From Cinclus cinclus (taxonomy: Eukaryota; Chordata; Aves; Passeriformes; Cinclidae), in NCBI RefSeq assembly GCF_963662255.1, contig NC_085050.1, positions 8,365,334 to 8,429,333 on the forward strand: 64,000 nucleotides of DNA, written 5' to 3'. Shown here in pieces: positions 44,201 through 54,300 of the stretch. Each line of letters starts with the position of its first letter. Positions within the stretch are counted from its first letter, which is position 1. Position numbers and translations under genes: made by a program. The notes under the pieces are model-generated. The model saw nothing but the letters and a program-made list of their open reading frames with translations. It was not told the DNA's origin and ran no database searches.

Positions 44201-47200
44201 GATTTATGCAATGCTAATCAAAAGGTGGGCACTATAGTTATCAGAAGGGGGAAAATCACACCACAGAAGGGCCAAATGTTTAAGAGTCATAGAAAGTCAA
44301 CTAATTCACTCAAGTGTATTCTCCAGTCAAACTGCAAATAGTTTTATCTTTTAAAACAGCAGAATTTAAATTAGGACATTCTACTAATTATAGAACCAGG
44401 AATAAGCAATTCTCTTTTAAAGGTTCAAAAAATACTAACAAAGCAAATTAATTATCAAGTCAGAATAATACAGCTGGAACTATAAGTAACCACAGAGAGA
44501 AACAGCAGCTTCTGTGAAGAACTGCTCTTCTATTAGAAATAATGACATGGCTGGATGTAGAGAAAATTACTCACAGGATGTAGTTTCATAATTTATGTCA
44601 ATGTAGGAGGATCTCATTAGATGCAGTGAGTCAAAATTAGACTGCCATCATTACAAAAAGGGGTTCCACTCCTAAGCATGAGCATCCACAGCTGCATGAG
44701 CACCTGTGAGCCAGTGTGATTTGTAGGAAACTATCTCATTCTACACAAGGCATCAGTTTTCTGCATCTTGAGCAACTGAATGGAATTCAGTGTGCAACAT
44801 GCACCAGAGCCAGAGTAAGGAATGCTGTGAAATTTGCAGCTGTGATTAGTTGCAGCATCTGCAGCTCATCTATCAACTTGATGGATTTTACAAGCAAAGC
44901 TTGAGCTGGGGCTGCCACAGTTACCTGTTCCCACGCATGTACTGGCACGCACTCACAGGTACATCAAACCAAATTCAGAGAGACGATTAAACCCAAAATT
45001 AAGCTTCCTAATACAAAGTAATTTTTCATATGAATCAGCTCACTTTATGACTGTTCAGTGACAGCAGTGTTGGAATATTTCTAAATTCTGGTGACTGCCT
45101 GAATGTGGCAACCTCATTTCTGATGGATCTGTCATGAAAGACAACTTCCTGTGAAAAGGGAACAGAAGTTGGGCCCGGACTCTCATAGGTAAATACAGAC
45201 CAAGTGTAAAATAAGACAGAGGAAGTTACCTGAACTATGACTGTACAAAATATATCATGATAGAGCTTGTCATGAAACAACAAGTCTATAACTTCAAACC
45301 TGCTACAAAAAGACTGCTTTCAGTGGTTTTCAATCTTACAAAATGCTTGCCTTTTCATTTCTCAGATGTGCATCCTTATCACCTTGTATATTTTCCTTTG
45401 TCTTCTCTATACCTTTAAGAAAGAAGAAACAATTTACGATACAAATGAATCTGCAAGCAGTCCATATAACTTGGGTTTCATACAGGGTTATATTACTGAC
45501 ACTTTTACCAAAATGGAAAGAACTGTAAAAAAATTTCCCTCAACAACCATTTATCAAGTACTCATGCTTAAAAGGGCCCTGCAGGTTCCAAAATTTGCAT
45601 ATGCAAAAGAATGTTCTGTCATCATTAAGAAAAAAAATACTTAAAATTCACTACAAAGCAGAAAAACATTTTCCATGGTATTCAGAGGAAGCATCACTGT
45701 AATTCTGTATTTCTGTGAATATCCCTCTTTCAAGAAAACACAACTTATTTTGATCATAGTAAAGCTGGGGGTATGAGCATGAAGGAAAAAAAAAAGAAAA
45801 ACCCAAACTCTAGAAACTTTATACAGCTTTACTGTTTTCTTGGGATTCAGCAGCATAAAACCTTTTTTTCTATAAAGCATTATTTGTATTTCAGTTTAGC
45901 ATATCATGTTCTACAAACTGACCATGTTTTACCTGCAGGGGATAACTTTTTCACACTGTTCATCTTGCAACAGAATAGGCATTTTAAGACCAGGTAAGAG
46001 AGAGCAAGGAGAATTCAGACCTGACAAACTGACAGGAAGATAAGGTGACACCAGTCCCACGAGGATCAGGCCAGTTACCAGTGCTGGGTCTGACACTGGG
46101 CACAGCACAGCTGGGAGTCTGGGCCCCCACTGAACTGCAGAGACCTTTAGCCCATAGTTCTGAAAGCACAGATGCTGCAGCTCCAAGAAGGCTTTGCAGA
46201 TGCACCTCAGACTCACAACCATGGCAAGTGAAACCATTAGGACACACATTTCTTTTCTGCCTTAACATTGTCCACAAGTCCCAAGAAGAGAAGTAAAGCC
46301 TGGAATGAAGGAGCCGGGGTAACAGGATAGCACTAATTCCCTCAGTGGGTACAGAAAGAGGAACAGGGAAAAAGAGAACTACCCTGAAGTGCAGGTCTCT
46401 CCCGAGTTTGAAATTAGCTAGGATTCCTTTATGTCCTGATTATCTTATTGCCCAGCCAAAAGACACCTCACAGGCAAAGCATGTATTTTGTCCCCCCACA
46501 CTGAAGTACAACACTAAACTGCTGCTGTCAGCTATCAATTTGCATTACCAGCAGCAAGATACTTTCTGAAACAACAGTGGTGTTAACCAATGTCAAATAA
46601 AGCATAAAGTGATCTATTTCAATTTATTAGAACTGTTTTTAAAACACTTGTCTGAGCAAATCAAGACCTTTGTCTACAGAAGAAAATAAGCTTATTTCTG
46701 CATGTTGGTGTAAGTGCATAATCAGACATTTAGCTCCAGCTCAAACGTCTAACCTAAGCTGTTAGAACAGCCAATATGGCACAGCTGTGTTTGTAGCTTC
46801 AAACCTTTTACATTTCATTTTCTTGACACTTTCTACAACAAGATAATAAATTAAGAATGATAGTATCTGAGTTTACATTCAGTGCTTTTAATTGCTTCAC
46901 AGCTAGACACTTTTCCTTGATAAATCCAACCCCCAGAGAAGACAATGAGCATTACATTTCTCTCTTCCAGCACACAATAATCAGTATGACAGGTATTGAA
47001 GAGATCTGCAACTTGCCAGTTTCTGAATTATGACAAAGCATCACCAGATGGCAGCAGAAACCTGTCCTTGCCTTCCAGCTCCTCAAGCCTTGATGGAAAG
47101 ATTAGAGCTCCACTGCCAGGATAACCACAGAATTTTACCTAGGCCAACATTCCAGATATTCGCTCTATTTGAGCCCAACATTTACCTTCTGAAGACAAAC

Positions 47201-47364
47201 ATTTTTTCCATTAAGTAGAATTAAAAATTTAAAAATCTAATCTCTAAAACACAGTTCAATGCAGTCTGAAACACGCCAACTAACATCAGAGGTCTGCAGT
47301 TGGTTTTGGTTTTTTGAGAGGCAAACTTTTTTACAGAGTCATACCAAAGCTATATGTGTGTATG

Positions 47365-47408
<44 letters not shown>

Positions 47409-48483
47409 AATATCTGTGTGTAGGCAATGACAAGGTAGGAAGAGAAGTAAAATATCAAACTGAGGCAAGAAAGAGATAGTATTGTCTTTAAAATCATCTG
47501 GGTTCTGGTCTCAGACGAACCACATACAATGTAACATTTTAAAATTAACTCATCCCACATTTCTTTAAATGTGTATCACTGATTTACCAGGCTCCACTGA
47601 TCAATACTTTACTTGAAGTGGAGCCCGAACATTTCTATATAATGTAGCTGCAAAAAACACAATGTGCACAGGAATAAATGTTAGATTTAAAGCCCATTGA
47701 TAAGAGAATATTCCAGGATCTAGTTCTCAGGAGAAAATAGACAACTGAAATTAAGCAAAACTCTTATTTCTTTCCAGAGCCACAATTCGACTGACTGTGA
47801 CTTGCACAGAACTGAGAATAAAGCCTGCACCTTGCAAAACCTCCCTAGTAACCACAATGTTCTAGATGTGCTGAGGCACTTCTAACATTACCTAATTTGT
47901 TCTTTCACTGGGACCTTAGTTCACTCTTTCCCCTAGAATTTCACAAGGAGCACACTGCTAATGAATGTGTTTTAAGGACAGACATGACACTGGAGAGTCA
48001 TAGGTTTCCCGTTAAGTTCCTAGTATCTCCAGTGATCTTTAAATATCTAGTCCAGAGTCAAGTTAATGTATGCATCTAATTTATGACAATGTAGTACTTA
48101 AGTAACAGTTTGAAATTCCCATACAGTTCTGTACCACACAGCAGGAACAGAAAGAAAAAATTAAATTGGTGGTACCATTTCTTGCAGTCACTTAACACTG
48201 AATCAGAAAAGTCACAGCAAATGTCACAGTTACAGCTTAAAATTCCTTTTCTAAACCTGAAGTCTCACCTTTTCCTCTATTTAAAAACAAGGAATAGAGG
48301 TTTGATATTGCTGTGTTTCAATTTTTCAACAGAAATACACAAATAGACTAATATTTACTCACTCTGGTTATTTTCTCTGTTTGTTTGAACTTCTACAGGA
48401 ATAGACTGCAAAGCTGTCATAATCCTCTGAGCAATATCAGATAATGGCACTTTAGAAATCTCACATCCTATGTACCACTCCAT
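11185..48483 (-). CDS. POLN: DNA polymerase nu (partial; 17 exons, C-terminus off window)
   Basis: A-family (Pol I-like) nuclear DNA polymerase linked to crosslink repair and translesion synthesis. CDS exons, 5' to 3' on the minus strand: 48483-48363, 45240-45044, 42212-41733, 41377-41190, 39458-39346, 37511-37354, 34817-34749, 33368-33308, 33098-33034, 32243-32160, 31760-31671, 29695-29639, 28817-28764, 28520-28455, 13365-13308, 11797-11720, 11299-11185. They sum to 2054 bases (684 codons plus 2 bases) with compatible phases at every junction. The N-terminal ~250 residues are poorly conserved. Exons 3-6 hold the degenerate exonuclease-like domain ([26 protein letters not shown]). Exons 7-13 form the thumb region, exon 14 the [13 protein letters not shown] block, exons 15-17 the start of the palm with motif A (residues 647-654). 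Family members are about 900 residues, so roughly a quarter is missing. Exon 2 is the least certain. Confidence 0.95.
11720..11797 (-). CDS. POLN: POLN exon 16: palm strand before motif A
   Basis: Acceptor CTCTAG and donor GCAG|GTAAGA. Phase 1 in and out. It reads [20 protein letters not shown] followed by CTFLAA, matching the human segment that ends HTFLAAD. The final G supplies the first base of the motif A Asp codon. Confidence 0.95.
13308..13365 (-). CDS. POLN: POLN exon 15: NIQGISKHP segment
   Basis: Acceptor TTTGTAG and donor AAAAG|GTAAAC. Phase 0 in, phase 1 out. It reads [19 protein letters not shown]; the NIQGISKHP block is identical to human POLN. It continues the A-family 'P-N-x-Q' element begun in exon 14. 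Confidence 0.95.
16030..17230 (+). repeat. long degenerate CR1 LINE (ORF2 remnant plus 3' part)
   Basis: The plus strand carries fragments of a CR1 reverse transcriptase frame. Near 16170-16205 the bases resemble the E-x-x-NYRP-I start of the RT domain, and near 16410-16450 a 'DSSKAF'-like segment is interrupted. CR1 3' sequence follows: 'ctgggctgcatcaagaagag' near 16873 and 'ggaacaggctgcccagagaa' near 17082. Many stops and frameshifts mark it as an old dead copy. Open frames in this interval belong to the repeat. Confidence 0.85.
22505..22557. repeat. short imperfect tandem duplication with a perfect hairpin
   Basis: 'agaatttcttcactaaagg' at 22506-22524 recurs at 22535-22557 with a four-base insertion. 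The second unit also forms a perfect 10-bp inverted repeat (AGTGTCAGAA / TTCTGACACT, 22528-22537 and 22542-22551) around a 4-base loop. No function is evident. Confidence 0.8.
28455..28520 (-). CDS. POLN: POLN exon 14: template-binding TGTVTGRLS block
   Basis: Acceptor ATTGCAG and donor CCT|GTAAGC. Phase 0 in and out, 22 codons. It reads [18 protein letters not shown] after GFIS. The [11 protein letters not shown] pattern is a hallmark of A-family polymerases. Confidence 0.97.
28764..28817 (-). CDS. POLN: POLN exon 13
   Basis: Acceptor ATTTTAG and donor AAAAAG|GTAGAA. Phase 0 in and out, 18 codons: [18 protein letters not shown]. The human segment VHKIKSTFVDGLLACMKK differs only by a few substitutions. 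Confidence 0.96.
29639..29695 (-). CDS. POLN: POLN exon 12
   Basis: Acceptor TTTTGCAG and donor CGCCAG|GTGAGC. Phase 0 in and out. It reads [32 protein letters not shown] is identical to human POLN and characteristic of the A-family thumb/palm junction. Confidence 0.97.
30075..30112. repeat. (TA)n/(CA)n compound microsatellite
   Basis: Short runs of TA followed by interrupted CA repeats inside POLN intron 11. Confidence 0.8.
30935..31500 (+). repeat. CR1 LINE fragment (internal and 3' part)
   Basis: The plus strand carries the end of CR1 ORF2 and what follows. A 'gcaccctcaatcagtttgca' stretch begins near 30959, then 'gatgataccaagttggatgg', 'gatctggacaggctgg' near 31038, a 'cctggcctggaacagcagta' stretch and a 'tccagagaaggacaacag' stretch. 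Stops and indels mark it dead. It ends before a CR1 tail. It sits in POLN intron 11, antisense to the gene. Confidence 0.88.
31671..31760 (-). CDS. POLN: POLN exon 11
   Basis: Acceptor ACTTTAG and donor GTTGTG|GTGAGA. Phase 0 in and out, 30 codons. It begins [15 protein letters not shown] and ends STSEVV. Human POLN has ILFGKLKLHLLSQ and STSEAV at the same places; the middle is variable. Confidence 0.95.
32160..32243 (-). CDS. POLN: POLN exon 10
   Basis: Acceptor ATTTATAG and donor GAGAG|GTATTA (a weak donor). Phase 0 in and out, 28 codons. It starts [18 protein letters not shown] and ends SSCQLRE, matching the human stretch around [16 protein letters not shown]. Confidence 0.96.
33034..33098 (-). 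CDS. POLN: POLN exon 9
   Basis: Acceptor ATTTACAG and donor GGG|GTAAAT. Phase 1 in, phase 0 out. It reads (V)[21 protein letters not shown], equivalent to the human segment VMESHAIQVNKEEM. Confidence 0.95.
33308..33368 (-). CDS. POLN: POLN exon 8
   Basis: Acceptor CTTTACAG and donor GCAG|GTATGA. Phase 0 in, phase 1 out. It reads [20 protein letters not shown]. GLWxLFxTLELPLIxIL is shared with human POLN and is a typical A-family 'E-x-P-L' element. Confidence 0.96.
34150..34345 (-). repeat. CR1 LINE fragment, minus strand
   Basis: Read on the minus strand it contains 'ctgggacaggctgcccagaa', 'ggtggcccaggcttgtcagt', 'gtttaagaggcaatggga' and, at the far end, 'aggtcccttcca'. These are CR1 3' region hallmarks in the same orientation as POLN, within intron 7. 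Confidence 0.85.
34749..34817 (-). CDS. POLN: POLN exon 7
   Basis: Acceptor TATATCAG and donor TTAAAG|GTAAGA. Phase 0 in and out, 23 codons. It reads [18 protein letters not shown] then AQDLK, aligning to human NVRENLKTLYRLTMDLCSKLK. Confidence 0.94.
35412..35708 (-). other. unidentified 98-codon open frame with signal-like N-terminus
   Basis: The frame opens [16 protein letters not shown], which resembles a signal peptide, and runs to 98 codons with no family I recognise. A possible acceptor (TTTATTCTGTAG, about 35728) precedes the ATG, a good donor (CAGTG|GTAAGTG, about 35848) lies further upstream, and GAATTTAG|GTGTCA near 35561 could be a donor inside the frame. It lies in POLN intron 6. 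It may be chance; nothing independent supports expression. Confidence 0.15.
36023..36043 (+). repeat. homopolymer of 21 G
   Basis: An uninterrupted G run in a purine-rich stretch of POLN intron 6. The length is subject to sequencing or assembly error. A run this long could form a G-quadruplex. Confidence 0.9.
37354..37511 (-). CDS. POLN: POLN exon 6
   Basis: Acceptor TTTTTGTAG and donor TCT|GTAAGT. Phase 1 in, phase 0 out. After ANSVV comes [19 protein letters not shown], nearly identical to human [19 protein letters not shown]. The end ([15 protein letters not shown]) is variable. This belongs to the inactive exonuclease-like domain. Confidence 0.96.
38806..38842. repeat. A-rich simple repeat (CAAAAA)n
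   Basis: A-rich tract with periodic C in POLN intron 5. Confidence 0.85.
39346..39458 (-). CDS. POLN: POLN exon 5, probable GC donor
   Basis: Acceptor CTTCTGTGCAG. Phase 2 in, phase 1 out. It reads [20 protein letters not shown] then [17 protein letters not shown]. Human POLN has [11 protein letters not shown] and ends this segment GSWKH. No GT follows the homologous end; the bases are CAAA|GCAAGTATTG. A GC donor there restores the frame into exon 6 (I-A-N-S-V-V-L-D-P). The GTATTG four bases later would give an immediate stop. A weak upstream GTAATG keeps frame but deletes the conserved SWK. Confidence 0.93.
41190..41377 (-). CDS. POLN: POLN exon 4
   Basis: Acceptor TTCACAG and donor TCTTG|GTGAGA. 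Phase 0 in, phase 2 out. It includes [17 protein letters not shown], then [20 protein letters not shown], matching human VSSVRGIVVLVKRQ and the SAIWDQEQEAHQQF block. Confidence 0.95.
41733..42212 (-). CDS. POLN: POLN exon 3: divergent N-terminal region
   Basis: Acceptor ATTTTCCCAG and donor GAGCAG|GTTAGT. Phase 0 in and out, 160 codons, the longest POLN exon here. The first ~120 residues are Ser/Lys-rich and presumably disordered, with a basic [10 protein letters not shown] patch that aligns with human SINLKRKH. The last ~30 residues are conserved: [20 protein letters not shown] then SSQLNSEQ, against human LIEMLKQAAALVITVMYTDG. Confidence 0.93.
42500..43390 (-). other. two open frames in the same register, origin unknown
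   Basis: Minus-strand frames at 43390-43115 (91 codons) and 42724-42500 (74 codons) share one reading register 222 codons apart. The interval between them contains several stops. The residues look protein-like ([39 protein letters not shown]), but I do not recognise the family. It could be a decayed retrocopy or transposon remnant in POLN intron 2, or chance. Confidence 0.2.
45044..45240 (-). CDS. POLN: POLN exon 2 (tentative boundaries)
   Basis: An open 197-base segment with donor CATAAA|GTGAGC and a possible acceptor TATTTTGTACAG. This is the only pairing I found that links exon 1 (phase 1 out) to exon 3 (phase 0 in). It encodes 66 residues including [18 protein letters not shown]. Similarity to the human N-terminus (about YSVQLEDRKTQSPEKKD) is weak. 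A much stronger internal acceptor (TTCTGTTCCCTTTTCACAG, exon start 45148) would give a 105-base phase 0/0 exon and would require one more unseen exon. Confidence 0.55.
45241..48362 (-). other. POLN: POLN intron 1
   Basis: AT-rich intron with a compound microsatellite near 47.4 kb. A locally GC-richer stretch (about 45.99-46.33 kb) has open frames on both strands but no recognisable product. Confidence 0.6.
47351..47422. repeat. compound (TG)n-(TA)n-(CA)n microsatellite
   Basis: TG repeats, then about 13 TA units, then CA and TG units. The block is nearly self-complementary and could extrude as a cruciform. Likely polymorphic. Confidence 0.95.
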
Positions 48484-48497
48484 TTTTAACATTAAAC
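48363..48497 (-). CDS. POLN: POLN exon 1 (first coding exon)
   Basis: Acceptor GTGTTTAG at 48498 and donor CCAGA|GTGAGT. The chosen start is the ATG at 48483-48481 (context AAAATGG, purine at -3 and G at +4). It encodes [20 protein letters not shown] then IMTALQSIP, matching human MENYEALVGFDLCNTPLSSV and AQKIMSA. An in-frame ATG nine bases upstream (48492) has a poor context and would add MLK. The acceptor implies at least one upstream untranslated exon. Confidence 0.92.
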
Positions 48498-51077
48498 CTA
48501 AACACAGAACACACAAATTATGAATTAATCAGGGCCTTAAGTAACATTCACTTATATTCTGTTGAAGCTAAAGACAAAATATAGTGAACACATTTAAACA
48601 TTCATTCTCAATGGAAAATTACATTCGCTCCCAGACATACTTACCAGTACTGTATTGGAAATAGAAATGCAATAATTTATAAAAACTAACTTATTTGAAA
48701 TAGTGTTTTAATACACTGATTAAAAAATCAGCAGTCCTAAGTTCAGCTAACTTGTACTAAAAAAAAAAAAAATCTGACAAATAAAACAAGAAGTATGTAT
48801 GTCTGAGATACTTTCCCCCTCCTAGCATCTTTAAACTCGTCTGTATCTAGCACATGCCTACATTTATTGTTACAAGTGCTTGGATTTTATCAGGAAAAAC
48901 ACAAATAATTTTCAAGTAATTGCCAAAATTAAGCCAACACAAGACCAAAGAAACAAGAAATACTATCACAATATACAGCCATTAGTTACGTGGTGTTTCA
49001 GAAAATACTTTCCATAGAAAACCTCTACTTTCTTAAATTTTGTATAACTGATGCATTCAAATATTGCTATAAATCAGTAACTTCAAAATTGCTACTGTAG
49101 CTTGTCAATTTAAGCAACTGGTAGGCAACATCTATAGTCTCCACAAGCTTTGACCTCAGCTACTGTTGTTGTAAATGTTATCCTTTTCTGAAAAGGAGCT
49201 GTTTTTCCAGCTGACCTGTTAAAATCCTGTAATACCTACAAAATACTTGAAGAATCCCTAGGTACAACACACACTGGAGAATCACAAGTAACAGTGTCCA
49301 CACTGATGAATTCTTGTTGTTTTACAGTTAGATCAGAAGAACGTGTAAAACTTGACACAAAAACAAGAGAAATATCCAACACTTTCAAAATATTTAAAGG
49401 ATCCAAGCTGTACAAATCAATCACTCTAATCCAAATCTGCTGTTGACTCAATTATTCCTATACAGGTGGGTAACTGGAATCCTGTTACTCTGGTCTTCTC
49501 CCACTAGATACAGTGCATGAGCAGACTGTCAACCACCAGCAAGCAGCAGTTCCTCTGCCTACACAGAAACACTTTTCTTGGCTCAAGACCACAGGTATAT
49601 TGTAACTTAATACTCACAAGTGCAAATAGCTGCATCCAGTTCAAAGAGGAACATCCACCACACTGCATTAGCACTGGCTATATCTGATTAGTAACCATGG
49701 AAGGAAAGGGTGAGGTGGAATGGCTTTCTTCTCCCTGACATTCCAGGAGTCAGAAGTACAATCCTTCCCCACACTCAACTCCTCCTAACTTCTATGACTA
49801 AGAGAAACACCTCTTTCCTACACAGGCCTAAATTACTCCCTGACCTCTCAGGCTGGGAAGCAGCAGTCACTGCCCCAGGGACAGATCAAAATGAGAACCC
49901 ATCGGACTAAATATAAACAAGACACCATGCTTGAGAACAGGCCTAGAAAAACCCACATAGATTCACCATAAATATTAACCACTCTGAACTGAATTGATGG
50001 AGTTTGGCATTTAATAATAAACACAAAGTATAAACAGCATGAAATCCAGACATAAAAACACCCAACCAGTAAGCTAAAAAAATAAAATTGCACATTTCAA
50101 AATAAGTTAGAATCACACAGAAGTTAAAAGTCTGCCCTCAAAATAGTTTTAAGACTAGTGAATTTAAACTAACATACTAACTTTCATCAACATGTACAGT
50201 GCCTGAAAGCAGGCACAGCTGATCCCATCAAAATGGAATAGACTGGAATAGAGATAAAGACTTATCATACAAGCCCATTTAGTTTCATTGGTATATTAGG
50301 AAGCCATATAAAAATTTGATAAACAGGCTAACAATGCACATGAAAGCACAAGTATGAAAACATCAGCACTCTGAATTGAAATACCCATCATTATAAATTA
50401 TAAGGCAAACTCAGAAGTGCAAAAGACAAATTTAAAATTCTTGTTCATTGACAAGCCCAGTATAAGTATGGACTGGTTTCAATGGAGAAGATAGGCCATA
50501 AGTTAAACTAAGACATATTGGAATGGTCTTAAAACAGATGGTCTTGGTAGTTAAAACAGATTCTGGTACTCCAACACATTTCTAACAAAACCAAGTCTTC
50601 TTAGAAGAACTGTAAGGGAAACCATCACAGAGTATCTGCTGCCTTTGAAAACTCTCCTCTTCACTAGAAGTACATTAACATTATTGTTCCAAAATCTGGA
50701 ATGTCTTCTCCACATTTACTTTGCAGTTCAATCAAAAGTTCTTAGCATGCAGAAAGACTTAAGGGTATGACACATTCCTATTGATGCTATGTTGTGCGCA
50801 GCAGAAATGAACACACAGGCCAGCAGAAGAGCAGCCTGAATGTACTTCTTTCAACTAACAGTTACTTTGTATCCAAGCATTCTGACAAAACTGAGATTGA
50901 ATTCAGTGGGCAGAAGCCATAAAGCACCACAATCTCAGCTGGTAACAGTGGCAGTTAAGATTCACTGCAAGGACAGCTAAGTGTCAACCTTGACAACCTA
51001 ATGCTTATTATTCCATGAACTCATAGACAGTTTACATTAACATTTCCCTTTCTTAAGGGTACATTGCTGTTTAGACA
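48498..51077 (-). other. gap between HAUS3 stop and POLN first coding exon
   Basis: It contains the HAUS3 3' UTR and then sequence that must be intronic for POLN. There is no CpG-rich stretch, TATA-like promoter or canonical AATAAA polyadenylation signal that I could assign with confidence. An open minus-strand frame at 49451-49236 shows no POLN similarity. Confidence 0.6.
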
Positions 51078-51338
51078 TTAAGAAACTCCACTGGTTGTGA
51101 AATTCTCGTTTTCCAGGCCACTGGCTTTAGCCTGAGACTGCTGTTCAAGCTTCTCCACCATCTCTTTTAAGTGCTCTTCATCTCTGAAAAAATGCACATA
51201 CAAGTCTCTTTCCATCTGATGTAGCCTATTAGACTCTAAAAAGCTTCTCTTCGACTTCAGATCAGCAACCAGATCCTTAAGGAGATGATTTAGTTCATCT
51301 AAATCCACTTCCAGTTGGTGAAACTGCTCAGTAAGTTC
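51078..51338 (-). CDS. HAUS3: HAUS3 last coding exon
   Basis: Acceptor TTTCTTTTTAG, phase 0. It begins ELTEQFHQLEVDLDELNHLL and ends at a TAA stop. LHQMERDLYVHFFRDEEHLK aligns with human LHQMEREFYVYFLKDEDYLK. The C-terminal tail after GLENE is a few residues longer than in human. Confidence 0.96.
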   Translation of the reverse strand, partial: ELTEQFHQLEVDLDELNHLLKDLVADLKSKRSFLESNRLHQMERDLYVHFFRDEEHLKEMVEKLEQQSQAKASGLENENFTTSGVS

Positions 51339-54300
51339 CTAAAAAGAAATAAAAGACCAAAAAAAATTATTACTTTTCTATTGTTAATACACTAGCTGAA
51401 CTAGAAATATAAAGGGTTTTTTGCTTTGGGAAGCCACTTGTTATAATCAAAAAGTAATCACAAAAAAACAGAAACAAAGATAGTAAGGAATTCCATTCTA
51501 TTTATGTAATTTTTGAGCTCCATGTAACAGAACTCATACTGTATTATGCAAATGTAATTTTATTTACTTGTTGACCAGATGAGTTAAGACCATAAGAATC
51601 TGAACCTGACCTAGAGAGATGAGTGAAAGACATTTTCTGTCAATTACAAGTCTTCATTGCTAGTCAAATCTTAAAGGAAACAAACAGAAAAAAGCACAAC
51701 AAAATAGCCAAATCGATTTTATAATTAAATCATTAAATACCAGCTACAACTTTCCCAACTGGCATTCTTATGATAGTTCAGTATATGCAGACTAATTTTA
51801 TTCCCTTATTAAATGAATTGCTTTTCTTGAGAAACAGTAGCAGTAGAGCAGGATGTCATATTATAAGATGTAACTTCAATCAATAGGAATGTGCAACCCC
51901 TAAATACCTACAGTTCCAATAACAGTCTCATATTTAAATAAAAACTGTTCTACACATTGCAAATTAGACAGATAAATGTTAAATGTATTTTTATGTAATT
52001 AACCAGGAAAGTATTACATAACAGAAGATTTCCCTTGATGCATTTTTGAGGTATCTACAATGATTTTAAAACCGTAACAAGGTGCTTTTAACAAACCCTG
52101 TTCCCATTTAAAAGATGTTCTAAACATAACACCTGAGGGCTGTGTAGCAGGACTGTCCTATTACAACCATCCTTCAAAATTCTGGTATTTTTATTTTGTC
52201 CAAATGACCCACCCATGGCCAGGCTTTTAAGGGGCCAAAGCGTACCACTGGGGTCTTGAGAGGTAACAGGGGAGAAAAGCCCATATGAAATGAAGAGCAA
52301 CTTAAATGAGTTCTCCAGTGACATCCTATCCAGACAAAGGATCTCCCACACCACAAGCTTACAGGAATACAGGACTGCACATGCCTTTGAAAGAAATTCA
52401 GTTAGATGCAATGGTTTGGTCAGAAACAAAAAACAATATTAATTACCTGCCAGCGTTTACAAAAATCCACCATTTGCCAAGAACAATGCAAATGTTCAGC
52501 ATCCAGCATCATCATGTTAATAACTTTGTTGCTGCTAAGTGGGGGCAGTTTGCATGTCTAGAGCCTTCACACGATACTTTTAACAGTAAAAGAACATGAC
52601 ACACAACGTAGCAATTTGAAAAAAATCATTAAGGGCTTACTGGACTCCGGAGCTGTATCTGATTTGTTCCACAATAGAGAGCATCATGAAGGGCATCCAC
52701 ATCCTTTTCTAGGTTGGACAAAAGGAGAGACTGCTCTTGAGCAGATGCTGCTAGCTGATCTTGTACTGTAGCACAGTCCTGCTTTAACTTCTGAGCCATC
52801 TGCTCCAGGCTTTTGTATGTTTTAAACAACTGTTGTTTTTTACTTCTTCCTTCCAATAGCTGATACAGCCTGTAACAATCAAAGTTAGACACACAAATAT
52901 TTTAACTTTCCTAAGCACTCTATCATCATTAGTTAAGAGAACATGTCCGTGCTGAGAAGTCAGAGGACAAGTAAGTTAAGTACTGCTGAGGGCACTTTTA
53001 CAACACTGCTATATCTCCCACTGATTTCAGGATTCCATCTGTATACAGTAGTGATTAATAGGAATCCAAAATATTTCAGAATCAAATTAGCAGCAATGAA
53101 ATACTAAAGTAACAGTTAGTAAGTACCTCATGAATACAAACAGAAGCTGACAATGTGCTTTTGCCAACTATTTCCTAACACTTCAAGGGCTGCAAAATAA
53201 GATCGATTTTTTTAAAGTGCTGAATGAAAGCAGACTTCAACAGCCAATGAGAAATAAGAACAATCTTTGTAACATTTTCAAGTTTACTGAAGTATTTCCT
53301 GTTTTCTATCTATGAAGAGACTGCTGAGAAATTCTCCAGTTAGTTGCAAGTCATGCAAAACACAATGTTACACACTATAGCAATCTGTACCTTACACTGC
53401 ATCTAGAATGGGCTTAATACAATTACAGACAACATTACATAGTCCAAATGTTACTGCCACCTCTGCATAACAATCTTCAGGAGCTGATCCCTGATATAAA
53501 ATCAGACTGGCTTTATTAAAAAGAGGAGCTGTATTTCAGAAGTAACTGAATGTCTTTCAAGCGTCTTTCAACTCATGTCTTTCTGTTTACAAACCCTCTA
53601 AGGTTTTTAATTCCTTCAACTTCCCTTTCCTTTTTTAAAAAAAAAGTAGCCAGAAACATTCAGTGATTTGGTGACTTTATAATAAACCTGAACAAAAATG
53701 TGACAAGCTGACACAAACACACAATAGGAGTAAAATTTCTGCCTAATTCTTCCAGTTGTTCACTGTGCCAAACCATACTCAGCTATCACTTATCAATTAT
53801 TTTAAAAAAAAAACAAACACCTAAAGCACCAGTTTAAAGAAGGAGGAAAAAATCTGACAGAAACACACCTATAATTATTCAACATATCTCATCAAAAGAT
53901 TTAGTCTTGATGGAAGAGCAGCACAGCACACATCCTTAACTGTATCACCTGAACTTTAAGGAGACTTAGTTATTTAGATGGTGAAAAACCAGACTCCTAC
54001 ATGGGTGCCAGGACAGTCAAACCAGACGGCAACTCAGGCAGCAAAAATGAGCTAAACACACGTCATAGTCCGAAGGAGTCATTCCTCTCTCCTACCACAC
54101 GGGGGGTTTTTGCCGGCTCAGCCGATGAGCCCCTGCACACAACCTGGGAAATCACTGCTATTAACACCTAGACCTCCAGAGTATCAGGAGGTGCCAGATA
54201 AAACAGGCTTGAATTTAAACATTCTTCATGTTATGGATATTAATTAGAAATGCTTCAGCATTATTAAAAAGACTGATAATTGTACAGTTCTTCCTTGGGC

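Noticed and set aside
45984..46296. Overlapping open frames on both strands in a GC-richer patch
   Set aside because: No recognisable protein, no splice or promoter context; likely chance.
49236..49451. 71-codon minus-strand frame between HAUS3 and POLN as a POLN N-terminal exon
   Set aside because: No similarity to POLN, weak donor, and POLN's conserved start lies further downstream.
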